Origin: Lachnospiraceae bacterium UBA6998 | GTDB taxonomy: Bacteria; Bacillota; Clostridia; Lachnospirales; Lachnospiraceae | DNA: 11,846 bases | Assembly: GCA_002448395.1 (NCBI GenBank) | Contig: DJXS01000137.1 | Location: forward strand, 1 to 11,846 | Reading direction: 5' to 3' | Shown: positions 6,066 through 11,846 of the stretch, piece after piece | Layout: every line of letters starts with the position of its first letter | Position numbering within the stretch: position 1 is the stretch's first letter | Position numbers and translations under genes: made by a program | The notes under the pieces: generated by a model | What the model was told of the DNA's origin: nothing | Seen by the model: only the letters and a program-made list of their open reading frames with translations | The model's database searches: none

Positions 6066-6091
6066 AGCCCTTGGAGGTACCTCCAAGGGCT
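6066..6091 (-). terminator. 26-bp perfect palindrome, possible terminator of the phospholipase-like gene
   Basis: AGCCCTTGGAGGT (6066-6078) is followed directly by its exact reverse complement (6079-6091), giving an 11-bp stem with a GTAC loop. On the minus strand it is followed by TTTATTA, a short T-rich tract, and it lies about 75 bp beyond the stop of the minus-strand gene ending at 6167. That fits a modest intrinsic terminator; a protein-binding palindrome is the alternative. The rest of the 343-bp gap (5824-6166) shows no gene. Confidence 0.5.
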
Positions 6092-6166
6092 CAAATACGG
6101 CAGAAATACTATGAAACCAACCAACCAGCCAAGCAAAGTCAAGGGAAATCCAACAAAGCCCCCATG

Positions 6167-6964
6167 TCAACAAGACTCAAAATCATGTTCCATAATAGCA
6201 GGCCACGGCTTTTTGCCGTGGACGGCCGGCAGGAAGCGGCGGATGAGGAGGACGGCGTCTGCGATCGCGGAGTCGTACTTACGGCGCAGGTCGAGGTTGC
6301 TTTGGTCACAGAGTGGATTGGGATCCAGGTTGATCATGTGGCCGTGGATGAAGTCATAGGAAGGCAGGCGCTGCAGGATGCGGTCGACAAGGCGGTAGCC
6401 GATGCGGCCGGGGAGAGTCAGAAGTACGTTGAAATCATGGAGGGAGCGGATACCTTGGAGGATCTCTTTTTTGACAGCGCCCGGGAAGTACGGGGCAATG
6501 ACGTCTGCAGCCCTGCCGGATGCGTGGATGTGGGCGGCGAGATTGCGGCGGATCGGGTCGAGGCCGTCTTCTTCGAGAAGGATCCGATCGAATTCGCTCT
6601 CGATCTCTTCGTGGGAGACCTGGCCGCGCGCGGCGAGATCGTTGATATAGCCGTGGCAGGCGCAGTCGAGGGCGAAGTGGCACAGGAAGCCGCAGAGGTA
6701 GGCGTAGTCTGCTTTGCGGGCGCCGCGGGCAAGGAATGTCCGGCCGGCCTGTGTGAAATAGTCCTTTGCGGTCAAGCGGTGCATGCGTCCGCCTTCCGCG
6801 TGGAGCGGGTGATGGGAGAAGGGCTTGTAGTAGAAGAGCAGGTCCGGACCGTGAACGCCGATGTTGAACAGATCTTCTTCCTGCAGGAGGATTTTTCTCG
6901 TTTTTTCGGGCAGGGCTCTCAGAACGTCCTGGCCGAAGCGGTAGTGTGCATATGTTGAAGGCAT
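6167..6964 (-). CDS. Zinc-dependent phospholipase C-family protein
   Basis: A 265-aa protein resembling the zinc-dependent phospholipase C family (Pfam Zn_dep_PLPC type), whose enzymes bind a trinuclear zinc site with several His and Asp residues. Visible candidate ligands are H7 in the N-terminal YAHYRFG, H38 and D41 in GVHGPDLL, H57/H62, and H96-D100-H104 in FLCHFALDCACHGYIN. No signal peptide is present: the N-terminus MPSTYAHYRFG is polar and starts straight into the domain, unlike secreted clostridial toxins. A cytoplasmic or membrane-associated hydrolase is therefore likelier, and the substrate is unknown. The start at 6964 is set by AAAGGAG on the minus strand, about 7 bp before the ATG. 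It is convergent with the reductase gene and divergent from the exonuclease III gene, so it is probably monocistronic. Confidence 0.8.
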   Translation of the reverse strand: MPSTYAHYRFGQDVLRALPEKTRKILLQEEDLFNIGVHGPDLLFYYKPFSHHPLHAEGGRMHRLTAKDYFTQAGRTFLARGARKADYAYLCGFLCHFALDCACHGYINDLAARGQVSHEEIESEFDRILLEEDGLDPIRRNLAAHIHASGRAADVIAPYFPGAVKKEILQGIRSLHDFNVLLTLPGRIGYRLVDRILQRLPSYDFIHGHMINLDPNPLCDQSNLDLRRKYDSAIADAVLLIRRFLPAVHGKKPWPAIMEHDFESC

Positions 6965-6981
6965 GGTTTACTCCTTTTCTT

Positions 6982-7012
6982 GCAATCGCGGAATCCGCAT
7001 AGCTGCGATCGC
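6982..7012 (-). other. Possible leader hairpin of the phospholipase-like gene
   Basis: GCAATCGC (6982-6989) and GCGATCGC (7005-7012) can pair with one mismatch just upstream of the minus-strand ribosome binding site. A competing short palindrome, GCGGAATCCGC (6988-6998), sits in the loop. It may affect translation of the minus-strand gene or be chance. Confidence 0.3.
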
Positions 7013-7156
7013 CGTGCGGTGCAGCATTGAAACTGTGCCGATACCAATATTTTGATTGCAACCCCGCCAATAATCAAGACATTTGACCACCCGGTGGCAA
7101 AAAAGAGAGAACTATGGTAGGGTTGAGGAAAGTCAATTTACAAAAAGGAGAAGCAT

Positions 7157-7987
7157 ATGCTGAAACTGATTTCCTGGAATATAGATTCCCTGAATGCAGC
7201 GTTGACCTCGGCGTCACCGAGGGCGCAGATGTCCAGGGACGTGCTGAATACGCTTAAGGGCGAAAATGCCGATATCATCGCGATTCAGGAGACGAAGCTG
7301 CCGGCGGCGGGTCCGTCCAAGAAGCATATAGAGGCGATGGAGGAGTACTTTCCCGGTTATCACGCCGAATGGGTGTGCTCGGAGCCGCCCGCAAGGAAGG
7401 GGTATGCGGGAACGATGATCCTCTATAAGGAGGGGCTCGAACTGCAGAAGATCGTTCCGAGGATCGGAGCTCCCGACACGATGGACGACGAGGGAAGGCT
7501 GATCGTCCTTGAAAGTGAGGATTTCTATTTTGTGAATGTGTATACGCCGAACGCGGGCGATGGGCTCAAGAGGCTGAGCGAGAGGCAGGAGTGGGACAAG
7601 CTTTACGCCGATTATCTTGCGGAGCTGGATCAGAAGAAGCCTGTAATCGCATGCGGCGACTTCAATGTGGCGCACACGGAGATTGACCTGGCTCACCCTG
7701 AGAACAACCACATGTCCGCCGGCTTTACCGATGAGGAGAGAGAGGGCTTCACAAACCTGCTCGCCAAAGGCTTCACCGATACTTTCAGGTATGTGCACGG
7801 CGATGTGAAGGGCGTCTATTCCTGGTGGGGACAGAGGATCCGGACCAGCAAGATCAATAACTCGGGATGGAGAATTGACTATTTCCTGGTGAGCGACCGC
7901 ATCAAAGATCAGGTCAAAAAATCGGAAATGATCGACTCCGGTCCCAGACAGGATCATACACCGATCCTTCTTGAGATTGAAATCTGA
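7157..7987 (+). CDS. exoA: Exodeoxyribonuclease III / AP endonuclease (ExoA/Xth family)
   Basis: DNA repair enzyme of the exonuclease-endonuclease-phosphatase superfamily; it cuts at abasic sites and removes 3' blocking groups. The expected metal and catalytic residues are present: N8 in ISWNID, E45 in IQETKLP, Y129 in NVYTPN, D168 and N170 in CGDFNVAH, D241 in WRIDYFLVS and the D266-H267 pair in RQDHTPI. The last motif is usually SDHCP, so Thr here is a small variation. At 276 aa it is slightly longer than the ~250-aa norm; the extra residues are mainly near the N-terminus (residues 12-25, ASPRAQMSRD region). A clear AAAAGGAG precedes the ATG at 7157. The following gene starts 28 bp after its stop, with no terminator between. 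Confidence 0.95.
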   Translation: MLKLISWNIDSLNAALTSASPRAQMSRDVLNTLKGENADIIAIQETKLPAAGPSKKHIEAMEEYFPGYHAEWVCSEPPARKGYAGTMILYKEGLELQKIVPRIGAPDTMDDEGRLIVLESEDFYFVNVYTPNAGDGLKRLSERQEWDKLYADYLAELDQKKPVIACGDFNVAHTEIDLAHPENNHMSAGFTDEEREGFTNLLAKGFTDTFRYVHGDVKGVYSWWGQRIRTSKINNSGWRIDYFLVSDRIKDQVKKSEMIDSGPRQDHTPILLEIEI

Positions 7988-8015
7988 CCAAAATAAAGAA
8001 TAAAGGAACACGTTA

Positions 8016-8741
8016 ATGATAGGACTTGGAACACTAATAAACGGCGGAGCGATCGTAGCCGGAGGTTTGCTTGGAAATGTTACCGGCAAATTGTTCCGCC
8101 AGGATCAGCAGGAATCACTGAATAAAGCTTGCGGAATCAGCGTTTTATTTATTGCCATAGCAGGGGCTATGCAGGGAATGCTTTCAATTGACGGCGATGC
8201 GATCGTCAGCGGGAAATCCATGCTGGTCGTGCTGTGTCTGGCAGCAGGATCGATCATAGGGGAACTGATCGGGATCGAAAACGGCTTTGAGAGATTCGGA
8301 GAATGGCTCAAAGAGAAGACAGGAAACAGCGGCGACGCGCAGTTCGTCAATGCTTTTGTCACGACATCGCTGACAGTATGTATCGGATCGATGGCAATTG
8401 TCGGAGCTATTCAGGACGGTATACTGGGAGATTATTCCACGCTTGCGGTAAAATCGGTGCTGGACTTCATTATCGTAGCAGTAATGACTTCATCCATGGG
8501 GAAAGGCTGTGCTTTTTCAGCTATTCCGGTTTTGGCTTTCGAGGGCAGCATAACGCTTCTTGCCAGGCTGATCGCCCCGATCATGACGGACACGGCGATA
8601 GCTTATCTTTCCCTGATCGGCTCGATCTTGATCTTCTGTGTGGGAGTAAACCTTGTCTGGGGCAAAAAAGTGCGCGTCGCGAATATGCTTCCGGCAGTAG
8701 TCCTGGCGGTGCTGGCCGCGTATATGCCTTGGAGCTGGTAA
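8016..8741 (+). CDS. DUF554 family integral membrane protein (YdfK/YqgA-like)
   Basis: A 241-aa polytopic membrane protein of the DUF554 family; its transport or other function is not established. The N-terminus MIGLGTLINGGAIVAGGLLG is the family hallmark. About six or seven hydrophobic segments can be seen, near residues 3-24, 38-56, 69-88, 110-134, 145-162, 168-187 and 195-240. Between them lies the conserved SLTVCIGSMAIVGAIQDG stretch. An AAAGGAA ribosome binding site precedes the ATG at 8016. It is 28 bp after exoA and 19 bp before the dipeptidase gene, so it is probably co-transcribed with both. The link to the neighbours is positional only. Confidence 0.9.
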   Translation: MIGLGTLINGGAIVAGGLLGNVTGKLFRQDQQESLNKACGISVLFIAIAGAMQGMLSIDGDAIVSGKSMLVVLCLAAGSIIGELIGIENGFERFGEWLKEKTGNSGDAQFVNAFVTTSLTVCIGSMAIVGAIQDGILGDYSTLAVKSVLDFIIVAVMTSSMGKGCAFSAIPVLAFEGSITLLARLIAPIMTDTAIAYLSLIGSILIFCVGVNLVWGKKVRVANMLPAVVLAVLAAYMPWSW

Positions 8742-8760
8742 CGCAATATAGGTGAACAGT

Positions 8761-9429
8761 ATGGAAAAAACGGAAAGAGATTATCAGAGAGAAGTGGAAC
8801 TGAACACGTCCGGCTTTGTGCTGGTATCGGACTATGTGCCGGCGGTCATACAGGAGATCCGCTATTACTCCACCTATAATTTTGTGGGAGACCGGATCGA
8901 CGGATACGAGCAGCCCTGCGCGATCCTGACGAAAGAGGCGGCGAGAGCTCTCAAAGGGATCAGCAACAAATTGAACGTGATGGGATATCGGATCAAGGTG
9001 TTTGACGCTTATCGTCCGGCGACGGCGGTTAAACATTTTACCCTTTGGGGAGTGGATGACCTGGACCTGCGCATGAAGCCGTTCTTTTATCCGGACCTGG
9101 AGAAGCAGGAGCTCTTCAGACGGGGATATATCGCGAGCAAGTCGAGCCACAGCAGAGGGAGCACGATCGACCTGACGCTGCTTGACATGAAGACCGGCAA
9201 AGAGGTCGATATGGGAAGCCCCTTCGACTATTTCAGCGAATTGTCCCACCCCGATTACAAAGGAGTCACGAAAGAGCAGTATGAGAACAGGATGTTCCTG
9301 CAGGACATGATGGTCCGCGGCGGGTTCGAGCCGATCGACTGCGAGTGGTGGCACTTTACGTTGAGGGATGAGCCTTACCCGGATACATATTTTGACTTTC
9401 CCGTGTCGTCGGAAGTCCTGAAAAGGTAA
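8761..9429 (+). CDS. D-alanyl-D-alanine dipeptidase (VanX/DdpX family, peptidase M15D)
   Basis: Zinc dipeptidase that hydrolyses D-Ala-D-Ala. Key residues of the VanX family are visible: R85 in DAYRP, the zinc ligands H130 and D137 in SSHSRGSTIDL, and E195 with zinc ligand H198 in EWWHF. The N-terminal segment DYVPAVIQEIRYYSTYNFVG is also typical. The protein is 222 aa from the ATG at 8761, preceded by AGGTGA; a GTG at 8752 overlaps that ribosome binding site and is less likely. There is no signal peptide, so it should act in the cytoplasm. No vanH or vanA ligase lies beside it, so glycopeptide resistance is not indicated; cell-wall dipeptide turnover or recycling is the likelier role. It ends 5 bp before a strong terminator. 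Confidence 0.93.
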   Translation: MEKTERDYQREVELNTSGFVLVSDYVPAVIQEIRYYSTYNFVGDRIDGYEQPCAILTKEAARALKGISNKLNVMGYRIKVFDAYRPATAVKHFTLWGVDDLDLRMKPFFYPDLEKQELFRRGYIASKSSHSRGSTIDLTLLDMKTGKEVDMGSPFDYFSELSHPDYKGVTKEQYENRMFLQDMMVRGGFEPIDCEWWHFTLRDEPYPDTYFDFPVSSEVLKR

Positions 9430-9465
9430 AAAAGAGTGCGGACCAATAGCGGCCCGCACTTTTTT
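9430..9465. terminator. Bidirectional intrinsic terminator
   Basis: AGTGCGG (9435-9441) pairs with CCGCACT (9454-9460) around a 12-nt loop. It is flanked by an A-run on the left and a T-run (9460-9465) on the right, so it works in both directions. It ends the exoA-DUF554-dipeptidase transcript on the plus strand and the CdaR-family gene on the minus strand, whose stop codon overlaps the T-run edge. Confidence 0.88.
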
Positions 9466-10610
9466 CATTTTGCCAGATACATGTAGAGAAGTTCCATAAA
9501 TCCCCTGTCCATCGACCGCTCCAGCGGATCGACGCCGAGCATGTCCTTGAACTTGTTGTAGCGGTAGATCAGGGTGTTCTTGTGGATGAAAAGCTTCGCG
9601 GCCGACTCGGAGAGGTTGTAATTGGTCTCCTCGAAGGCCCGCATCATCTCGGTAAACTGCTTGCGGGTGTCCTCAGGCATTTCCTGCGCGTAGATGAGGA
9701 AAGCTTTCTGCAGCTCCTGGCGGGGGATCAGCGTCCGGAAATACTCGCGGACATAGTCGCTGAAGAACACGATCCCGTCGGGCTCCCGCAGGTGGGATTC
9801 CAGCCATTTGCAGTGCCGGTACGCGTAATAATACTGCGTGAAAGCGTTCTGGAGCGACCCGACATAGAAGACAGCGCGGGCGCCTTTCTTGTGCAGCCAG
9901 GCCCGGATATGAGACAGGTAATCGTCGAGCTCCTCTCTGTAAGCGACGAAATTCCGCCTGCCGTCCACTTTCACCGTCTTAAAGACGACCAGATGCGTCT
10001 CGTCCATTACGGCACTGAAGTCCTGGACCCAGTGCCCCTTTCCGCGCCGGAGCTCAGTGAGTGCCTCCTCCGGATCAGGCAGATCTTTGTCACTGCGGTC
10101 TGCTCCGAAGAGCCTTACAACGATCGGCACCCGGACCAGCGACTCGTCGAGAGCAAGCTGACGCGCGATGCCTCTGAGCTCCGAGGAGTCGGCATACTCC
10201 TTCTGTGTCAAAATATTGAGAAAATGCTCTTTCCTGTTCCTGTGCAGCCGGATCTCTTCCTGCTGCTTTTCGTATCGGAGCATTGTTTCCAGCGCAAGTC
10301 TCGTGATCAGGGCGACATCGCGGATCGCGTCGGGATCGCCGGTAACACCGATGACGCCTTCTTTGCGTCCCTGGTGTGTGACCGCCATGTTGATGCCCGG
10401 CAGAACTCCGGGGAACTCTTTATCATCGCGGATCACGATCATGTCCTGCTCGCCGCGGATGATCCGGTCGGCCACTTCGTGATAGGTGCCGATTCTCGAG
10501 GGATCGCGGCTGGCGATGATCACGCCGCTCTCATTCATGATGTTGATATTGTAATCCGTGTACTGAGTCAGACGCTCGATGAATTTTTTGGCCAGTTCGG
10601 GCTCGATCAT
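9465..10610 (-). CDS. CdaR/PucR-family transcriptional regulator (sugar diacid recognition domain)
   Basis: A 381-aa regulator. The N-terminus, MIEPELAKKFIERLTQYTDYNINIMNESGVIIASRDPSRIGTYH across residues 1-44, is the signature of the sugar-diacid-recognition domain of CdaR, which senses glycerate or related acids in E. coli. A central PucR-like GGDEF-related region follows, then a C-terminal helix-turn-helix around residues 322-366 (ETNYNLSESAAKLFIHKNTLIYRYNKF region). I chose the ATG at 10610 because AAGGAA precedes it by about 7 bp and it matches the start of the family. The frame stays open to 10748 but the upstream ATGs lack a ribosome binding site. It is transcribed divergently from an EamA exporter, which it may control. 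The real ligand is unknown. Confidence 0.88.
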   Translation of the reverse strand: MIEPELAKKFIERLTQYTDYNINIMNESGVIIASRDPSRIGTYHEVADRIIRGEQDMIVIRDDKEFPGVLPGINMAVTHQGRKEGVIGVTGDPDAIRDVALITRLALETMLRYEKQQEEIRLHRNRKEHFLNILTQKEYADSSELRGIARQLALDESLVRVPIVVRLFGADRSDKDLPDPEEALTELRRGKGHWVQDFSAVMDETHLVVFKTVKVDGRRNFVAYREELDDYLSHIRAWLHKKGARAVFYVGSLQNAFTQYYYAYRHCKWLESHLREPDGIVFFSDYVREYFRTLIPRQELQKAFLIYAQEMPEDTRKQFTEMMRAFEETNYNLSESAAKLFIHKNTLIYRYNKFKDMLGVDPLERSMDRGFMELLYMYLAK

Positions 10611-10628
10611 GGGGCACTTCCTTATCCG

Positions 10629-10663
10629 CAGCAACCGCCGGTTTTCTGCCGACAGCAACCGCC
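10629..10663 (-). repeat. 11-bp direct repeat in the regulator leader
   Basis: CAGCAACCGCC occurs at 10629-10639 and 10653-10663, a 24-bp offset, just upstream of the CdaR-family start. It may be an operator for autoregulation or chance. A TATAAT on the minus strand (plus-strand 10717-10722) is a possible -10 for this gene, without a convincing -35. Confidence 0.4.
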
Positions 10664-10780
10664 TCAATTCAGCAGCTATCGCCGCCTCTGATTCGTGACT
10701 TGAAACCATATAAATGATTATATACCGCGAGAGGCCCGCAATGAGCACAAAATAGTGCAGAAAACTCCTGATTTTGTCTA

Positions 10781-10809
10781 TTGCAAGAGCGCGCGATCCG
10801 TTCTAAGAT
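10781..10809 (+). promoter_or_regulatory. Possible promoter of the EamA exporter gene
   Basis: TTGCAA (10781-10786) and TAAGAT (10804-10809) are 17 bp apart. The predicted start near 10816 leaves a leader of about 40 nt before the ATG at 10856. Each box matches consensus at four of six positions. Confidence 0.4.
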
Positions 10810-10855
10810 TATCGGGATTGTCGAATTGAAATATGAATTTAAAGGAGTTTGTTTT

Positions 10856-11824
10856 ATGAGTTCGGATACTATACAGAAGAACGCGGGTCAGGAGAGAGTG
10901 ATCTGGGCCTGGTTTCCGGTGACGCTTCTCACGGCGGTTTTCTGCTGCGTTCTGTGGGGCAGCGCTTCCCCGGCGATCAAGATCGCCTATGAGCTGTTTA
11001 AGATCGGCCCGGAGGACACCGCGTCCAGGATCATGCTGGCGGGCGCCAGATTTATGATCGCAGGTGCGATGACGATCCTGTTCGGCTCTGTTTTGGCAAG
11101 GAAGTTCCTTGTGCCCAAGAGGGAGTCCTGGAAGAATGTTCTGATCCTGTCGCTGGTACAGACGGTCGGGCAGTACTATTTCTTCTTCATGGCGCTTGCC
11201 AATACGTCGGGCGTGCGCGGCTCGATCATCAACGCGTCGGGCAACTTCATCGCGATCCTGTTCGCGGTCTACATTTTCCACTTTGAGAAGATGACGCTCA
11301 AGAAGTTCGCGGGCTGTCTCGTCGGATTTGCGGGAATCCTGCTGATCCTGGGAGGCGGACAGGCGCTCATGGAAGGCGGACGCGTGACGCTGGCAGGCGA
11401 AGGTGCGATGCTGGCGGCTGATTTCTTCTATGCGGCATCAGGCTGCCTTATCAAAATATTCTCGAGGGACGAAAATCCGGTTGCCCTGAGCGGATACCAG
11501 TTCCTGATCGGCGGCGTGATCCTCTACGCGATCGGATCGCTGATGGGCGGACAGCTTGTGTTCTATACTGCGAGCTGCGCGCTGAACCTGCTCTACATGG
11601 GTTTCATCTCCGCAGGCGCATACACGCTGTGGGGCGTGCTGCTCAAGTACAACCCGGTGAGCCGGGTGTCGATCCTGGGTTTCATCAACCCTGTGATGGG
11701 CGTTCTGCTGTCGGCCCTGTTTCTGAGAGAGGGCAAGGAGGCGTTTTCCATGACCGGGCTGCTTGCACTGCTGCTTGTCAGCGCGGGGATCGTGATCGTC
11801 AGTACATCGGAGAAAAAGAAATAA
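10856..11824 (+). CDS. EamA-type drug/metabolite transporter (DMT superfamily)
   Basis: Integral membrane exporter of 322 aa with two EamA repeats, of about five hydrophobic segments each. The first repeat contains the typical LWGSASPAIKIAYE segment near residues 30-43 and a HFEKMTLKKFAGCLVGFAGILLIL stretch across its end. The second begins around GEGAMLAADFFYAASGCLIK and ends with the NPVMGVLLSALFLREG motif followed by a last helix. Substrate cannot be told; relatives export amino acids, metabolites or drugs. The start at 10856 is set by AAAGGAG (10841-10847); an upstream TTG in frame at 10781 is part of the putative promoter and is rejected as a start. It is divergent from the CdaR-family regulator, suggesting a sugar acid or its products as a candidate link, by position only. 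Confidence 0.9.
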   Translation: MSSDTIQKNAGQERVIWAWFPVTLLTAVFCCVLWGSASPAIKIAYELFKIGPEDTASRIMLAGARFMIAGAMTILFGSVLARKFLVPKRESWKNVLILSLVQTVGQYYFFFMALANTSGVRGSIINASGNFIAILFAVYIFHFEKMTLKKFAGCLVGFAGILLILGGGQALMEGGRVTLAGEGAMLAADFFYAASGCLIKIFSRDENPVALSGYQFLIGGVILYAIGSLMGGQLVFYTASCALNLLYMGFISAGAYTLWGVLLKYNPVSRVSILGFINPVMGVLLSALFLREGKEAFSMTGLLALLLVSAGIVIVSTSEKKK

Positions 11825-11846
11825 GTATGAGGCTTATGGCCGGGGC

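Noticed and set aside
6071..6958. 295-codon open frame antisense to the phospholipase-like gene
   Set aside because: Low-complexity Val/Ala/Glu-rich translation typical of antisense frames, starting inside the 26-bp palindrome; the minus strand has the family motifs and a good ribosome binding site.
7214..8089. 291-codon open frame antisense to exonuclease III
   Set aside because: Shadow of a well-supported gene; it also crosses into the DUF554 gene without its own start signal.
8761..9429. Part of a vancomycin resistance cluster
   Set aside because: Only a VanX-like dipeptidase is present; there is no VanH, VanA/B ligase or VanRS beside it.
9582..10691. 369-codon open frame antisense to the CdaR-family gene
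   Set aside because: No family features; the minus strand carries the diacid-recognition and helix-turn-helix motifs.

Overview
The window looks like a chromosomal segment of a moderately GC-rich Gram-positive anaerobe of the Clostridia (Bacillota), plausibly a gut Lachnospiraceae-like organism. The reasons are strong AGGAGG-type ribosome binding sites before nearly every gene, a ferredoxin-domain aldo/keto reductase typical of anaerobes, a Ktr-type potassium system, a CdaR-family regulator and a DUF554 protein. This placement is an inference from gene content; no rRNA or other marker gene is present.

Layout. (1) 113-2246: a two-gene potassium uptake operon, ktrB (channel-like membrane subunit) and ktrA (cytosolic nucleotide-binding gating subunit), separated by a 118-bp spacer built of short imperfect repeats. 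(2) 2325-5823: an aldo/keto reductase gene with two C-terminal [4Fe-4S] motifs, split by a complete IS200/IS605-family element at about 2664-4875. The element carries a divergent Y1 transposase (tnpA, minus) and an RNA-guided nuclease homologue (tnpB, plus), overlapping divergent promoters, matching subterminal hairpins at both ends, and a structured 3' region expected to be the omega RNA. Joining base 2663 to base 4876 restores an uninterrupted reading frame of 428 codons plus stop. (3) 5824-6166: a gene-free stretch between convergent genes, holding two 60-bp tandem repeats and two related hairpins. (4) 6167-6964, minus: a zinc-dependent phospholipase C-family protein. (5) 7157-9429, plus: a tight cluster of exodeoxyribonuclease III, a DUF554 membrane protein and a VanX-like D-Ala-D-Ala dipeptidase, closed by a strong bidirectional terminator. 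(6) 9465-10610, minus: a CdaR/PucR-type regulator, divergent from (7) 10856-11824, plus: an EamA-type drug/metabolite exporter.

The most interesting part is the insertion. The element separates the catalytic Lys of the reductase from its catalytic His. The bases just right of the element, where the guide of a TnpB omega RNA is read from, are the reductase codons that would lie next to the predicted TAM once the element excises. The uninterrupted reductase allele is therefore the predicted target of this TnpB. The TnpB also lacks a Glu at the usual RuvC-II position and lacks the zinc-ribbon cysteines. The remaining genes are ordinary housekeeping or accessory genes with recognisable family motifs.
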